Source: Hemileia vastatrix
Taxonomy: Eukaryota > Basidiomycota > Pucciniomycetes > Pucciniales > Zaghouaniaceae
DNA: 64,000 nt
Reading direction: 5' to 3'
Assembly (NCBI GenBank): GCA_030280995.1
Contig: JASXTE010000007.1
Coordinates: 10,879,001 to 10,943,000, forward strand
The notes under the pieces are model-generated. The model saw nothing but the letters and a program-made list of their open reading frames with translations, was not told where the DNA came from and did no database searches. Below are positions 33,866 to 44,721 of this stretch, in pieces; within the stretch, counting starts at the first letter, position 1, and every line of letters begins with the position of its first letter. Both the position numbers and the translations under genes were made by a program.

Positions 33866-34843
33866 TAAACCTCAGGGGAATACTAATAAAATAGTTATAC
33901 TCAAATAAAACTCACAATACTTGGATTTAAATGCGTGCTAGTGGTGGAAAATAGATGTATAAAATATAGTTATAGCTAATATAAAGATAATATCAATTTA
34001 TAATGGCTTTATAATATATTTCTAAATGTTAATAATTGTATAGTAGTGTTTGTTGGAGTTGTAGTAATTGAATGATGATCAATAACTGTCAAAATCCCTT
34101 CTTACTTATACCCAAATCCACTGGAGTGCACAGACCTTCAATCCAGATGATGTCACTGCTATCCCCGGCAATTACAGCACTGTGAGGGCCCATCACCTCC
34201 CCATGGCGTCCACTTCAAGCAGTTTCAACACCCAGACCTCCAGTAAAGACCCTCCATCACTATTAATAATAACACTGATCCATACCATAAATAGAAAATC
34301 CAGATAAAAGCGGATACCATAAAGAAACAGGTAAAATAAACAATCAAAAAGAGATTTAATGAAACCAAAAGCATATAAAGGAAAAAAAATAAAATGTCCA
34401 AGCCCCCAATAACATCCCAAGCATCCACATCAACCCATAAATATCCTTCCAACCCATAAATCCGTGAATAACCATCCAAGGAAGTAATTTTAGTTGTCCT
34501 AACTGGGTGTATGCGCCTGATATAGGTGTCTATGCTTCTGTAGGCGTTGTGAGTCCACTGATTTTGTCCATATGACCTAAAATAAGCAGAAAAACAAAGG
34601 TTATAGGCTATTAAGGGGCTAAAACCCACTTATATACCTAAATATACATAATATACTGCATATTTCACTGAATATGAGATTTATGTATACATATAAGCTT
34701 ATGTATATCAATAATTACTTCATATCACTTAAGATAAGTATATTATGACTCCATTAACACCTTAATAATTATTATTAGGCCATGGATAAGCTATTTAAAC
34801 TATTATAAGTTATATAATAGAATAATAATTATATATATATATA
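33796..34843 (-). mobile_element. B1 5' LTR, main part
   Basis: Minus-oriented LTR sequence continuing from the palindromic array up to an (AT)n tract, where element C is inserted. It resumes at 43302-43418 and ends GGCTGAAA instead of GGCTGACA. Confidence 0.88.
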
Positions 34844-35615
34844 TGTCACCAGACGACCTACGCACAAGGTCGAAGATGTTCATGAAAGTGAGATGAGGGA
34901 TTTAGAAACTTCTTCGAAGCACAGAGGAATGATTCAAGGAAATGATTCGAAGGTCACTCGAAGTAATAGCTACAGGTTCGAGGTTCGTTTGAGAAGAATT
35001 ATAGACTAGTTTCAGAGGTAATAGTAATTCTTAAAATCTCACGAAGGGTTGGAAACTCAATAATCAAAGATTTAGGATTTAGAAATGAATATTGAGAAAA
35101 TAAGAGAAAGATACAATAACAATGATTTTAACTTTAAAGATTTACCACTATTAATGTAAATACGATTTTATAATTTAATTCTAAGGAATATCGAACCAAA
35201 TACCCAACCCCTTTTATATCCTTTGTTCCTCCTCGCATTGACCTCCCTTCCATCGCACATTCCCATTCCATTGACCATTACTAACATACACTTAGACCTT
35301 CTTCGCTAAATATCCGTCCATGCTCAATTTACTTCTTTTTAATTAATTAACAAAACTTTAATGAAAAAACTACTACTGTACTATTTCGTTGAACCTAGCA
35401 CTGTGTGTCGCTTATTGAAAAGGACTAATGTACCCTATTGGGAGATTGACTAATTTAGATTTAGAGTTTAGGCTAGCGCAGTTAAATAGTAAGTACACAA
35501 AGAAAATCGCAGTTGCTATGGAGAATTGCTTTCTGTGCTTGGAGTATAGATTTAGGACTTGATATTATTGATTTAATGAGTTGATTTTGCCTCGAGTGTC
35601 ACGTGGCGCATGACA
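34844..35615 (-). mobile_element. Element C 3' LTR
   Basis: 772 bp; the TATA (35211-35218) and start-site sequence match the 5' LTR copy. Confidence 0.93.
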
Positions 35616-35625
35616 GATGCCCGGG

Positions 35626-35633
35626 TATAAAAA
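35626..35633 (+). promoter_or_regulatory. TATA box of the antisense gene in element C
   Basis: TATAAAAA in GC-rich context, 11 bp beyond the LTR and 101 bp upstream of the ATG at 35727. It is outside the LTR, so the antisense gene appears to have its own promoter. Confidence 0.6.
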
Positions 35634-35726
35634 TTGCGAACTCCGTTGAGCTTGAGCCATCTTCCCACACTAGTTTCCCTTTTTTTAATAAATTTTTTCC
35701 TCACTTCTTAATTACTTATTTTTATA

Positions 35727-36680
35727 ATGAACTGTCCCACTCCCACACCTACACCTCCACACCCTAAAGCGGATGGGGGAATGATCACACGACAGTTTTC
35801 GCAGACTTGCACGGCTTGTGAAAGCATGGAGTATTTCTGTGTGGAAAGTACGGCGACCCAAGGCCCTCGCCAGAAATGTGAGTTTTGCCGTTGGCGGCAA
35901 GTGGCGTGCGATGCATTGACGAAGAACGCGGAAATCGAAAAACGATTTACCAAGACTAAGTTTTGGGTAATTCCTAAAACCAAAGAGGTGGTTGAAGACA
36001 TTTGGGATGTCTCGATCGAAGATGAACAATCGGTGGGGGAAAATGATAAGGAGTTAAACAACGAGATCTCAACCTGGGTAACCCAGGCCACGAGTTTGAA
36101 GCGAGGTGTTGAGGAAGAGGTCGACGAGTTAGTGGAGGACGATGAAGATGAAGTCCCTGTTCCAGGGCGGGCACCCAGGAAACAACGGGTGGTCATCGAG
36201 GAAAATGAGGAAGAGAGAGAGGTAGAGGTCGAAGTGGTGCCAAGGTTATTTCTAGAGCCTTACCCCATCTTCGAGGTAAGTTTTATTTGTTTATTTTAGG
36301 GTTGAAGTTACTGATGAGTTTTTTTGTTTTAGACATCGAATAACCTTGAAGAGCCGATTGCGGAGCCTGCTTCGGTTATACCAACTGAGGCAAACCCTCC
36401 GGCCACGGAAGTAATTGAAGAACCTGAAGACACACTGGACCAGGTGTGGTCGAAGAAACCTCGTCAAGGTCGACGAGTAAGGTTCGTGGAAGAATTATGT
36501 GGGGAGGTCAACACAATTATTGATGCGGCTTCCTTCGACGTGGCAGAGGAGCTCTTGGAGATGGGAGAGGTGGTTCCGGTAGGAGAGGAGGAGGTATTTG
36601 AGAAATGCAGAAAGGAGATAAAGGTTATTTTGGAGAAAATGAAAAGATTGGTTCGAGAGAAATTAAAAGAAAAGATTTGA
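35727..36680 (+). CDS. Intact antisense gene of element C: Zn(II)2Cys6-like protein, 298 aa
   Basis: Exon 1 is 35727-36275 (183 codons), the intron 36276-36332 (57 nt, GTAAGT...TTTTAG, branch-like CTGAT at 36311), and exon 2 is 36333-36680 (115 codons plus TGA). Splicing is phase 0 and both exons are fully open. Residues C28, C31, C38, C51, C54 and C61 give C-X2-C-X6-C-X12-C-X2-C-X6-C, exactly the Gal4-type binuclear zinc cluster spacing, though the first loop (E-S-M-E-Y-F) lacks the usual basic residues. The rest is acidic (runs of E and D around residues 130-165) with basic patches (R-Q-G-R-R-V-R near residue 225) and a Lys-rich helical C-terminus. It lies between the pol end and the 3' LTR of C, on the opposite strand, and keeps its frame while gag-pol of C is broken. 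Likely nuclear and DNA-binding; role in the element unknown. Confidence 0.78.
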
Positions 36681-37618
36681 AATGAAAAGGAGATGTAAAG
36701 AAGTAGAAAAAATTTGTATTTTAGTTTTATTTTATTTTATTTTATTTTATTTTGTTATTAATTTTATAAGATTTGAGAGAGAGAGAAAAAGAAAAAAAAG
36801 AAGTTTAAAATAAAAAATTTTAGAATTTGAAAGAAGAAATTTAAAGAAAGAAAAAAGGTTGTTTAATTGAAGGAAGTTTTAATGTTTTTTTTTTTTTTTT
36901 TTTAAAAAAGGAAATTTTTTATGTAAGAAAAGAAAGAGAACAAAAAAGAAACGGTTTTGTGATTGAGATGAGTTTGTTAAATTGAGGATTTAATGAAAGA
37001 AAAATATATGTTTTTTTTTTTTTTTTTTAAGAAATTTTAGTTGAAAAGAGAGGAGGAAGAAAGAAAAGAAAAAAAACAGAATTTAGAATTTAAGAGAATT
37101 TGAAAAGAAAAATTATTTGTTTCAAAGAATTATTATAGGGAGATTTAGAGGTTGAAGTTAAGTTCAAGGAAATGGTCGTGTCGTACAAGATTTGATGATT
37201 CGAAGGAAAGAAAGTTTTTAAAAGAGAAAATAAATTTGTGGAAGAGAAATTTTTTGAAGAGAATTTAAGAAAAGAATGTATTTAAAGAATTGAAAAAGAA
37301 AAGAAAGAAAATATTTAAAGAGATTTAAGAGTTTTTTTATTTTATTTTATTATTTATGTTTATTCTATTTATTTTATTTTTTATTTTTTTTTATTATTTA
37401 TATTTATTCTATTTATTTTATTTTTATTTTATTTTATTTTATTTTATTTTAACTTTAATTTTTATTTTATTTTTAGTTGGTTTTGGAGGAAATTTTATAG
37501 AAGGAGAAGAAAGAAAAAAAGAAGAGAGAAAAAAGAAAACAAGGCTAAGAAATTTAAGAGGTGTTTTAGATTTTAAAGAAAGAAAGAAAAAGAAAAGAAA
37601 ATTTTAAATAAAGAAATT
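36681..37618. other. Purine-rich non-coding spacer in element C
   Basis: Long AAAGAAAG / GAGAGAG runs, T tracts at about 36890 and 37010, and ATTTT repeats at 36725 and 37330-37450. It separates the convergent 3' ends of the antisense gene and pol, and may hold both transcript ends. No convincing gene. Confidence 0.65.
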
Positions 37619-40600
37619 TTAAGGTTTTGGTTTTAAAGGATATTTCAAATGAAAAGATTTTAGGAGTTCAGGAGCATTAGAAACATTGATGGCTGGTTCC
37701 CAGGATGTTTTGTCTGAGTCATTGAGGAAGCCTTCCCATTCCACGAGGTATTGAAGTTTCCCCTTGCGTATTCTTGAATCAAGGATACGACTTACTTCCC
37801 ACTCTAGATGATCTTCTGCTTTGACCGGTTACGGAGGGGGTTGGTTCTTGCCCGGGTATATTTCTCGAGCCAGTTCCAGGAGAGATACATGGAAAACAGG
37901 ATGAATCGCCTGCCATTTAGGAGGTAACTTGAGTCGAAATGCAGTTTTAGAGACTTCATAGTCGATTTCAAATGGTCCCAAGCGCTTTTCAGCCAGTTTC
38001 TTTGATGGTCTTGTTGTTCGAATGTTTCGTGCGTCGAGCCATACTTTGTCGCCTGGTTTAAAAGAAGAAGCAGATTGTCAATGTTTGTCGGCCTGTTCCT
38101 TGTATCTTTGAATCGCTGATTCCAAATTTGTTTTAAGTTCTTCTTGGAGTCGTGATATAGTTCGAAGATAATGTTCCGCAGGATGATTAGTTCCTACATG
38201 GATTGAGTTGAATCGAGGATGTCGTCCATAAATGGTTTCGAAGGGAGATTGTCGTGTCAAAGAATGAGTCGAGTTATTATAAGCAAATTCGGCCAATGGT
38301 AACCATGTGGTCCAATTGTCTTGTTGGTAACTGACATACATTCAAAGATATTGTTTGAGGATTTGGTTAACTCTTTCTGTTTGACCATCGGTTTCAGGGT
38401 GATAGGCCGTGGAGAGATTCCTCGTGATATTGAGTTGTCAACACAGTTGGGTCCAGAATGTGGATACAAACAATGAGCCTTAATCCGAAATGATATCATT
38501 TGGTAAGCTGTGTTTAGAAAATACATATTCTAGAAACAATTTTGAAAAATCTTCTGCTGCGGCAGTAGTAGTGGTTTTAATAAAAATAGACATTTTTGAA
38601 AATCTATCTACTATTACTAATATAGCATCAAAATCATTAGACATAGGAAGTTGAGAAATAAAATCCATCGATAAAGATTCCCAAGGTTTATGGGGAATAG
38701 GAATTGGTTGAAGCAACCCATGCTTCCGGTGACGGGGAGCCTTATTCCTATTACATTTGTAACAAGCTTTTATATAGCCCTTGATTTCCCTGGTCATACC
38801 TGGCTAGAAGAAATCCCTCGCTATTAACTGGTAGGTTTTATCAACCCCAAAATGACCATCTAATGGAGAATCATGTTGACTGTTGAAAATCCATAATTTT
38901 ATCTCATTGTTGTCGGGTATGACTACTCTACCTTCGAAGACTAATAGACCTGATTCAATACTAAATCTTTTGGCCCCTTTCTTCAAGAGTATTTTGTCTT
39001 TTAACCCTAAACAATAATTTTCCTTCGACTGAGCTTCGAGGATATTGGATAGTGGATTTCAAAAAGATTGAATTGTCATCGAATTAAGTTGATGAGTCGT
39101 TAACATTGATTCGTTGAAGATTGATTGCACATTTGCTGGGTCCTTGTCAGCAAATGCGTCCCCCCGCTGTGGGTAAACGTTGTCCCGACGTGACAAGATA
39201 TCTGGGACAATGCAGTTTTTTCCTGGGCAATAGGAAATAGAGAAAGAAAATTCAGACAAAAATTCAGCCCACCTGGCTTGACGCCTGGTTAACACTTTAG
39301 AAGACATGAAGTATTTCAAAGCATTATGATCTGTTAAAATTTGAAAAGGACTATCTAGGCTGAGAAGAAAATAACGCCATTTTTTAAGACAATGGATAAT
39401 AGCTAAAAGCTCTTTGTCATGAATTTCATAATTTAATTCTGCGGCTATGAGTTTGCGTGACTCAAAAGCAACAGGATGAAACAAATTTGTTTTAGGATTT
39501 AATTGGGAGATGACCCCTGCAATAGCATAATCGCTCGCATCTGTCTCAACTATTGTAGAGGAAGAAGGATCAAAATGTCGAAGAATTGGGGCTGTGGTGA
39601 ACGCCATTTTTAGTGCTTCAAATTTCTTTCGTGCTGTAGAAGTAAAAACAAAAGGAATATCTTTTCTAAGAAGAGAAGTAAGATTGGAAATAGTTTTAGA
39701 GTAATCTTTAATAAATCTTCTATAGAAGTTTGCAAAACCCAAAAATCCTTGGAGTGATTTAATGTTTTTGGGCTCAGGCCATTCCAGGATTTTCTGGACT
39801 TTTTTGTCATCCATGACTAAACCGTCAGTGGACAACGTAAAAGCCAAAAAATCAATTGATTTGAGGTGAAATTCGCATTTATTATGCTTGGCGTAGAGAC
39901 CATGATCTTGAAGACAATTTAGGACCTTTCGAACATGATGAATATGTTCATCCAGTGTTTTCGAGAATATTAAAATATCATCTAAATAGACGACTACAAA
40001 TTGTTCAACAACATCTTGAAAGATATCATTAACAAAAGTTTGAAAAGTTGAAGGTGCGTTACATAATCCAAAAGGCATAACTAAATATTCAAAACTACCA
40101 AATCTAGTGTGCATTGCAGTCAGTGGTTCATGACCTTCCGCAATGCGAATAAGATTGTAAGCGCCTCTAAGATCAATTTTAGAAAAGAAATTAGCACCAT
40201 TGAAAAGGGTAAGAAGTAATGACATAGGAGGAACAGGATATGCATTCTTCTTAGTGACTGTTGAGCTTTCTATAGTCAACACACAACCTAAGACTACCAT
40301 CTTTCTTTTTTACAAAGAGGACAGGGGAGCCGGTTGGAGATTTACTGGATCTGATGAAACCTTTGGCTACATTCTCTGCAATGTAGTCTCGAAGAACTTG
40401 AGATTCGTCCTTCAATAAAGAATAGACAGGACCTGCCAGAGGTGCTGGGCCTATTAACTCTATTTGATGATCGTAGGGTCGATGAGGTGGTAAATTATCG
40501 GCCTTACCGATTGAGAAAACATCGAGGAAATCATGGTAGATTTCAGGTAGAGTTGATTTAATGGCTTCAACGTTGATTTGGTCGTCCTCTTCATCTTCGA

Positions 40601-41249
40601 GAGAATCTGTCAAGGGGATACCTGTATTGAGAGAGCAGAATTTGATTACTTCGAGGCAATTTAAATCCTCTTCAAGTGAAGTCATCGAGCTAGAAGGGTT
40701 AGCCAATTGCTCATTTAAAGAAGGATCAGATGCTTGCAAGTCATCTGGCAGAGACTTGTCCTCTAGCAGGACTTTGTCAGGCAGGTTGTTTAACTCCCTA
40801 TTGACCTGCATTGAAGAATCAGAAATATACTTAGAGCGTGGGGTGATCAATCCCCTAGTCCAATCAATTTCGGGATTCCAATGGGTTAAAAAGTCATGGC
40901 CAAGAATGGTATCGTCCATCCTTGGGGAGTCCAAGACTGATAATTCCCACTCAAAGGGGGGGAAGTTCGGAAAGTTTAAAACCCATAAAACTTTCTTACT
41001 TACCCAATATTTGGGTTCCTCTGATTCGACCAAATAGATTGGAGTTTGATCGATATCTGTAAATGTTAGTTGAAGCTTCTCGGCAAAAGATAAACTAACA
41101 AAAGAAATTGAAGCTCCAGAGTCTATAAGACAACTGATGGGGATATCCTCCTTAAAAAGAATGAATCTCAAGCGGTTTAAGGCAACTCCAGTCCTTAAGA
41201 CATGGAGGTTCTGTGCACTGGGAGAGATAAGATAGTTTGCTTTGCACAC
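37619..41249 (-). pseudogene. Element C protease-RT-RNase H-integrase-chromodomain, lightly broken
   Basis: Protease L-I-D-S-G-A-S with Asp at 41123-41121; RT split by a one-base frameshift near 40265; Y-L-D-D (DD at 39982-39977); RNase H with E-T-D-A-S-D, K-E-L-L-A and T-D-H-N-A-L; then stops near 39059, 38804, 38480 and 38342. Integrase has its zinc finger (H...C-X2-C near 38750), M-D-F-I-S and [12 protein letters not shown]-type module (L-G-P-F-E) is near 37980. The canonical chromodomain Y-L-V-E-W-E-G-F...S-W-E-P lies at about 37830-37660. The known role of such chromodomains is to steer integration to marked chromatin. Few lesions, consistent with youth. Confidence 0.9.
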
Positions 41250-42451
41250 AAGTAAACTATCTACTAGTTTTTTGACTTTGAACTAGTACCTTATCTTTCC
41301 TTCAACTTTACACAGTCTTCCAACTTGTGCTTACCCCCACAATACATACATAACCCATTATCTGCTCGTCTTTTCCTCTCAGCTTCTTTAAGTTCCCCTT
41401 TAGGATCCAGTACTTATCTGATATCGCCTGGGGTCGAGCCTTTTGGTCGAGGTTTATCCTTTCCCTTATTGGGTTTGGATTGAGTCGAGGAGGATTGATT
41501 TGGTCGTGGGTGTGAAGAAGGTCCCAATTTAAAATTTAGGCCTTGAGATTTGTTGGCATATCAACGATGTTGAAGTTGTCCTTGATAAACGCTGTCAAGT
41601 TTGAGGGTTCGATCCATTAAATCCCTTAAAGTAGTCCTCTTCTGACCGTGAAGATTTAATTGATCTAGAATCCTCGAAGGAAGCCCTTTCTAGAAATGAT
41701 ACTTAAGGGCAGCATCATTCCAACCTACTCGAGTTTGAAGTGCTCTGAAGTTCGAGATATATTCAGAGGCTTTACCATTATCACTCATGCGAAGAAAATC
41801 AAGTTCAATTTCGGCGTTGTCCATTTCATTAGGGTCCCCAAACAACGTAAAAAGTTGGTCTTTGAAATTTTCCCAATTATTGATAAGTAAGTGGGTTTCT
41901 GTCGAAGAAAGCATGAGTAGATAAGGTTCGAACCATCTTGCTGCTTTCCCGGCTAGGAATGAAGAAGCGTAAACAACCTTTGATTGGTCGCTGTTAAAGG
42001 TTCGAGGGTCATTATGGAACAGTAGCTTGCAGGTTTGCAAGAAGGGTCGCAATCTGTCGGGGTGATCTCCGTCGAATTTGTCAGGAGATTTCATAGAAGG
42101 AGTTTTGAACTTAGATCCCTCTGAAGACGTTGGATTTGAGAGGGTTTTCATGAAAATTCTCATGAAATCTTCCAGAGAGTTAGATGGTCCAGGTTCTGAG
42201 GATTGGCCAGCAGGGTGATTGGCAGGGGAGGATGGTGCCTCGTGCATTGTATCCTCTCCTTCTTCTTCGTCACTAGAATCCTCAAAATCTTGTGGGATGT
42301 CTTCTACAGATTGAACTGAATGTTGCTGTTCCCTAAGGTTGAGTGGTTCCAAAGAGTGAGTGCGAGAAACAGACCTTGTGGCTGTTGGCCTGCCTCTAGC
42401 CCGAGCTCTAGTAGTAGCGCCCGTAGGAGGAGTGCGTTGAACAGGTGCCAT
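41250..42451 (-). pseudogene. Element C gag
   Basis: ATG 42451 opens a 253-codon frame to 41690 containing the capsid-like region (conserved F-D-G-D, F-L-A-G-K-A-A-R-W, L-F-G-D-P-N). A stop follows at 41690 and others near 41563 and 41415. The frame otherwise continues to a C-X2-C-X3-H-X4-C zinc knuckle at about 41345-41310 and on toward the protease, so gag and pol were probably one polyprotein. The N-terminus is rich in Arg/Ala/Thr, the centre acidic. Confidence 0.85.
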
Positions 42452-42508
42452 TTAAAATTTTAGAAACACCTAAAAAGGACGTAGTAGTGCAAAGAATGAG
42501 AACTACGG

Positions 42509-42522
42509 AGAATTAAATTATA
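42509..42522 (-). promoter_or_regulatory. Element C self-priming primer binding site
   Basis: In element sense TATAATTTAATTCT lies 1 nt inside the 5' LTR end. It is exactly complementary over 14 nt to AGAATTAAATTATA inside the LTR (42862-42849), at the expected transcript start. This is the Tf1-type arrangement, in which the RNA 5' end folds back to prime cDNA. No tRNA-like site is present. Confidence 0.7.
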
Positions 42523-42523
42523 C

Positions 42524-43296
42524 TGTCACCGGACGACCTACGCACAAGGTCGAGGATGTTCCTGAAAGTGAGATGAGGGATTTAGAAACTTCTTCAAAGC
42601 ACAGAGGAATGATTCGAGGAAATGATTCGAAGGTCACTCGAAGTAATATCTGCAGGTTCGAGGTTCGTTCGAGAAGAATTAAAGACTAGTTTCAGAGGTA
42701 ATAGTAATTCTTAAAATCTCAAGAAGGGTTGGAAACTCAATAATCAAAGATTTAGGATTTAGAAATGAATATTGAGAAAATAAGAGAAAGATACAATAAC
42801 AATGATTTTAACTTTAAAGATTTACCACTATTAATGTAAATACAATTTTATAATTTAATTCTAAGGAATATCGAACCAAATACCCAACCCCTTTTATATC
42901 CTTTGTTCCTCCTCGCATTGACCTCCCTTCTATCGCACATTCCCATTCCATTGACCATTACTAACATACACTTAGACCTTCTTCGCTAAATATCCGTCCA
43001 TGCTCAATTTACTTCTTTTTAATTAATTAACAAAACTTTAATGAAAAAACTACTACTGTACTATTTCGTTGAACCTAGCGCTGTGCGTCGCTTATTGAAA
43101 AGGACTAATGTACCCTATTGGGAGATTGACTAATTTAGATTTAGAGTTTAGGCTAGCGCAGTTAAATAGTAAGTACACAAAGGAAAATCGCAGTTGCTAT
43201 GGAGAATTGCTTTCTGCGCTTTGAGTATAGATTTAGGACTTGATATTATTGATTTAATGAGTTGATTTCGCCTCTAGTGTCACGTGGCGCGTGACA
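42524..43296 (-). mobile_element. Element C 5' LTR
   Basis: 773 bp. The promoter is on the minus strand: TATAAAAG at 42898-42891, then about 30 nt to AGAATTAAATT at 42862, the inferred RNA start. Confidence 0.92.
42891..42898 (-). promoter_or_regulatory. TATA box of element C
   Basis: TATAAAAG, followed by GGGG; 36 to 29 nt upstream of the inferred start at 42862. Confidence 0.7.
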
Positions 43297-43423
43297 ATAT
43301 ATTTAAATAATATATATTATTATTTTAACCTTATTTTTAAGATATAAGCTCAATTTACTTGAGTTTATCTTATTTTAAGCATAAGAAATATTCAGTCCTA
43401 AGGATATTTAGGCTGAAAATATC

Positions 43424-43846
43424 CTTTGTTACTTACTAAGTTTTCACTGTTTTTTGGCCAAAATTGGCTGTGTTTGTTTCAAGGTTAGTTCTTCATTTAA
43501 CTCAACTTTGGAAACTGTTTTCTCTTGTGTAGTCTTGCAAGCTATATCAAGTATTATTGCTGTCTCTGGTGTGAATTTGCAACCTACATCAAGTATCATT
43601 GCTTTCTCTGGTGTGGACATTGGTCTACATTTCAGTTCTTTGTTTTGATAGTCTGTCTGGAGACTACTTTCTTGGCTGATCGGGCAGTCAAGTGTATTGG
43701 AAAAGGGGCTTTAAAAAACAAGAACCAATTTACTCTAGCAGGTAAATCTCACTTATATTTTTATAAAGGGACAGGAGATTTTCTCTCTGGTTTTTCTCCA
43801 ACTCCCTTGGTCAAGGCATATAGCTAGTACTATAGGATTGTCTACA
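43424..43846 (+). mobile_element. A2 3' LTR, second part
   Basis: Aligns with 12220-12642 of the 5' LTR and ends TTGTCTACA. Together with 23996-24672 it makes 1100 bp. Confidence 0.88.
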
Positions 43847-44721
43847 GCGCATATTTAGTGTCCTAGCTTAATTGTAAACGCATTGACCCTCTTTATATGC
43901 ACTAATTTCATTAAAAACCTCGTTCTATTTACTACCACACTTAAATTTGCCTAAAATAGTCAAGGATTTACCCATTAAAGCACCTTTCAAGGACTGCATG
44001 TAGTTACCCCACATCTCACACCCTTTTTTGGGTTTTTAGGTGGTTTCAAGTCAATTTTTGTTATTTTTGAATGGGGATTTCATATAGTATAATGTCATGA
44101 TTAGCCCCAACATTTCTACTGTTGAACCCCCTTATTATTAAGTAATAATTAGTCTTAATGTAGCCTTTTTATTCTTTTATTTTAAGGTATAATATGCATA
44201 TACTCTCTTTTTTTGCTTATTCATTATTTTTGATGGATTATCCCTATTACTACAGGATTTTGGCAGGTGATAAAATTCTTATTATGTTACTTTTTACTCT
44301 TTTTTTTTCTGGACATGTCTATTAGCTGGAATGAGGCATCATTAACTCGGTATAGAGCTGGTAAACCAAGGGGGTCATTGGGGAAGTAATTGTGTATAAA
44401 AGGAGGGGGTTTTTGGTCTTATTTTCTACATTCTTTATCATTAAAATTAAAACATGTAACCAATACAATTACAATACATATCAATAGTACTTATAAAGTC
44501 TTTCAAAAGTATATGAATTAATTAAATCTATTTTTTTACCAACTATAAGATTTTAAGCCATATATAATTAGTGAGATTAAAATTAATGAGACCTTTATAT
44601 TGAGTTTTATTTTAATACTTATTGGATTTTTACTACAGTATTCATATAGGACCATTAAAGTCTTCTAGACAACTGACCATTGAAGCTAGTTCACATCTTT
44701 GTACTTGAACTCAGCCTGACA
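43847..44721 (+). mobile_element. D2 5' LTR, second part
   Basis: Aligns with 51205-51990 of the 3' LTR, with an extra segment near 43990-44040. TATAAAAG at 44395-44402 is the promoter. It ends GCCTGACA. Confidence 0.85.

Larger units (their letters stand above)
34844..43296 (-). mobile_element. Chromovirus C (minus strand), 8.45 kb
   Basis: The LTRs 34844-35615 (772 bp) and 42524-43296 (773 bp) both start TGTCACC and end TGACA. The target duplication is ATATA (34839-34843 and 43297-43301). By eye the LTRs differ at about 20 positions (2-3%), making C one of the youngest elements here. It encodes gag, protease, Y-L-D-D reverse transcriptase, RNase H, integrase and a canonical chromodomain on the minus strand. 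A spliced antisense gene sits in its 3' region. It belongs to a different chromovirus lineage from B and D. Confidence 0.93.
24673..43418 (-). mobile_element. Chromovirus B1 (minus strand), inserted in the A2 3' LTR
   Basis: Flanked by the 5-bp target duplication ATATC (24668-24672 and 43419-43423). The 3' LTR is 24673-25851. The 5' LTR is in pieces: 32322-32333, about 33796-34843 and 43302-43418, summing to about 1177 bp against 1179 for the 3' LTR. The gaps are filled by an inverted solo LTR, a tandem palindrome and element C. gag-pol lies between on the minus strand. Confidence 0.9.
11543..43846 (+). mobile_element. Gypsy element A2 (plus strand), inserted in the D2 LTR and itself interrupted by B1
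   Basis: The two LTRs are 11543-12642 and 23996-24672 plus 43424-43846; both total 1100 bp. A2 lies inside a D2 LTR: the D2 sequence left of it ends GGCAC, and the right flank after 43846 reads GCGCATATTTAG where D2's 3' LTR reads GCACTTATTTAG. The target duplication is therefore GCAC/GCGC, weakly preserved. Without the B1 nest A2 is about 13.5 kb, large for a gypsy element because of a 4.7-kb 3' region. That region carries stem-loops, a microsatellite and two antisense genes. Confidence 0.85.

Noticed and set aside
35712..36196. Minus-strand frames overlapping the antisense gene of C
   Set aside because: Shadow frames of the spliced plus-strand gene; no domain, and they ignore the intron.
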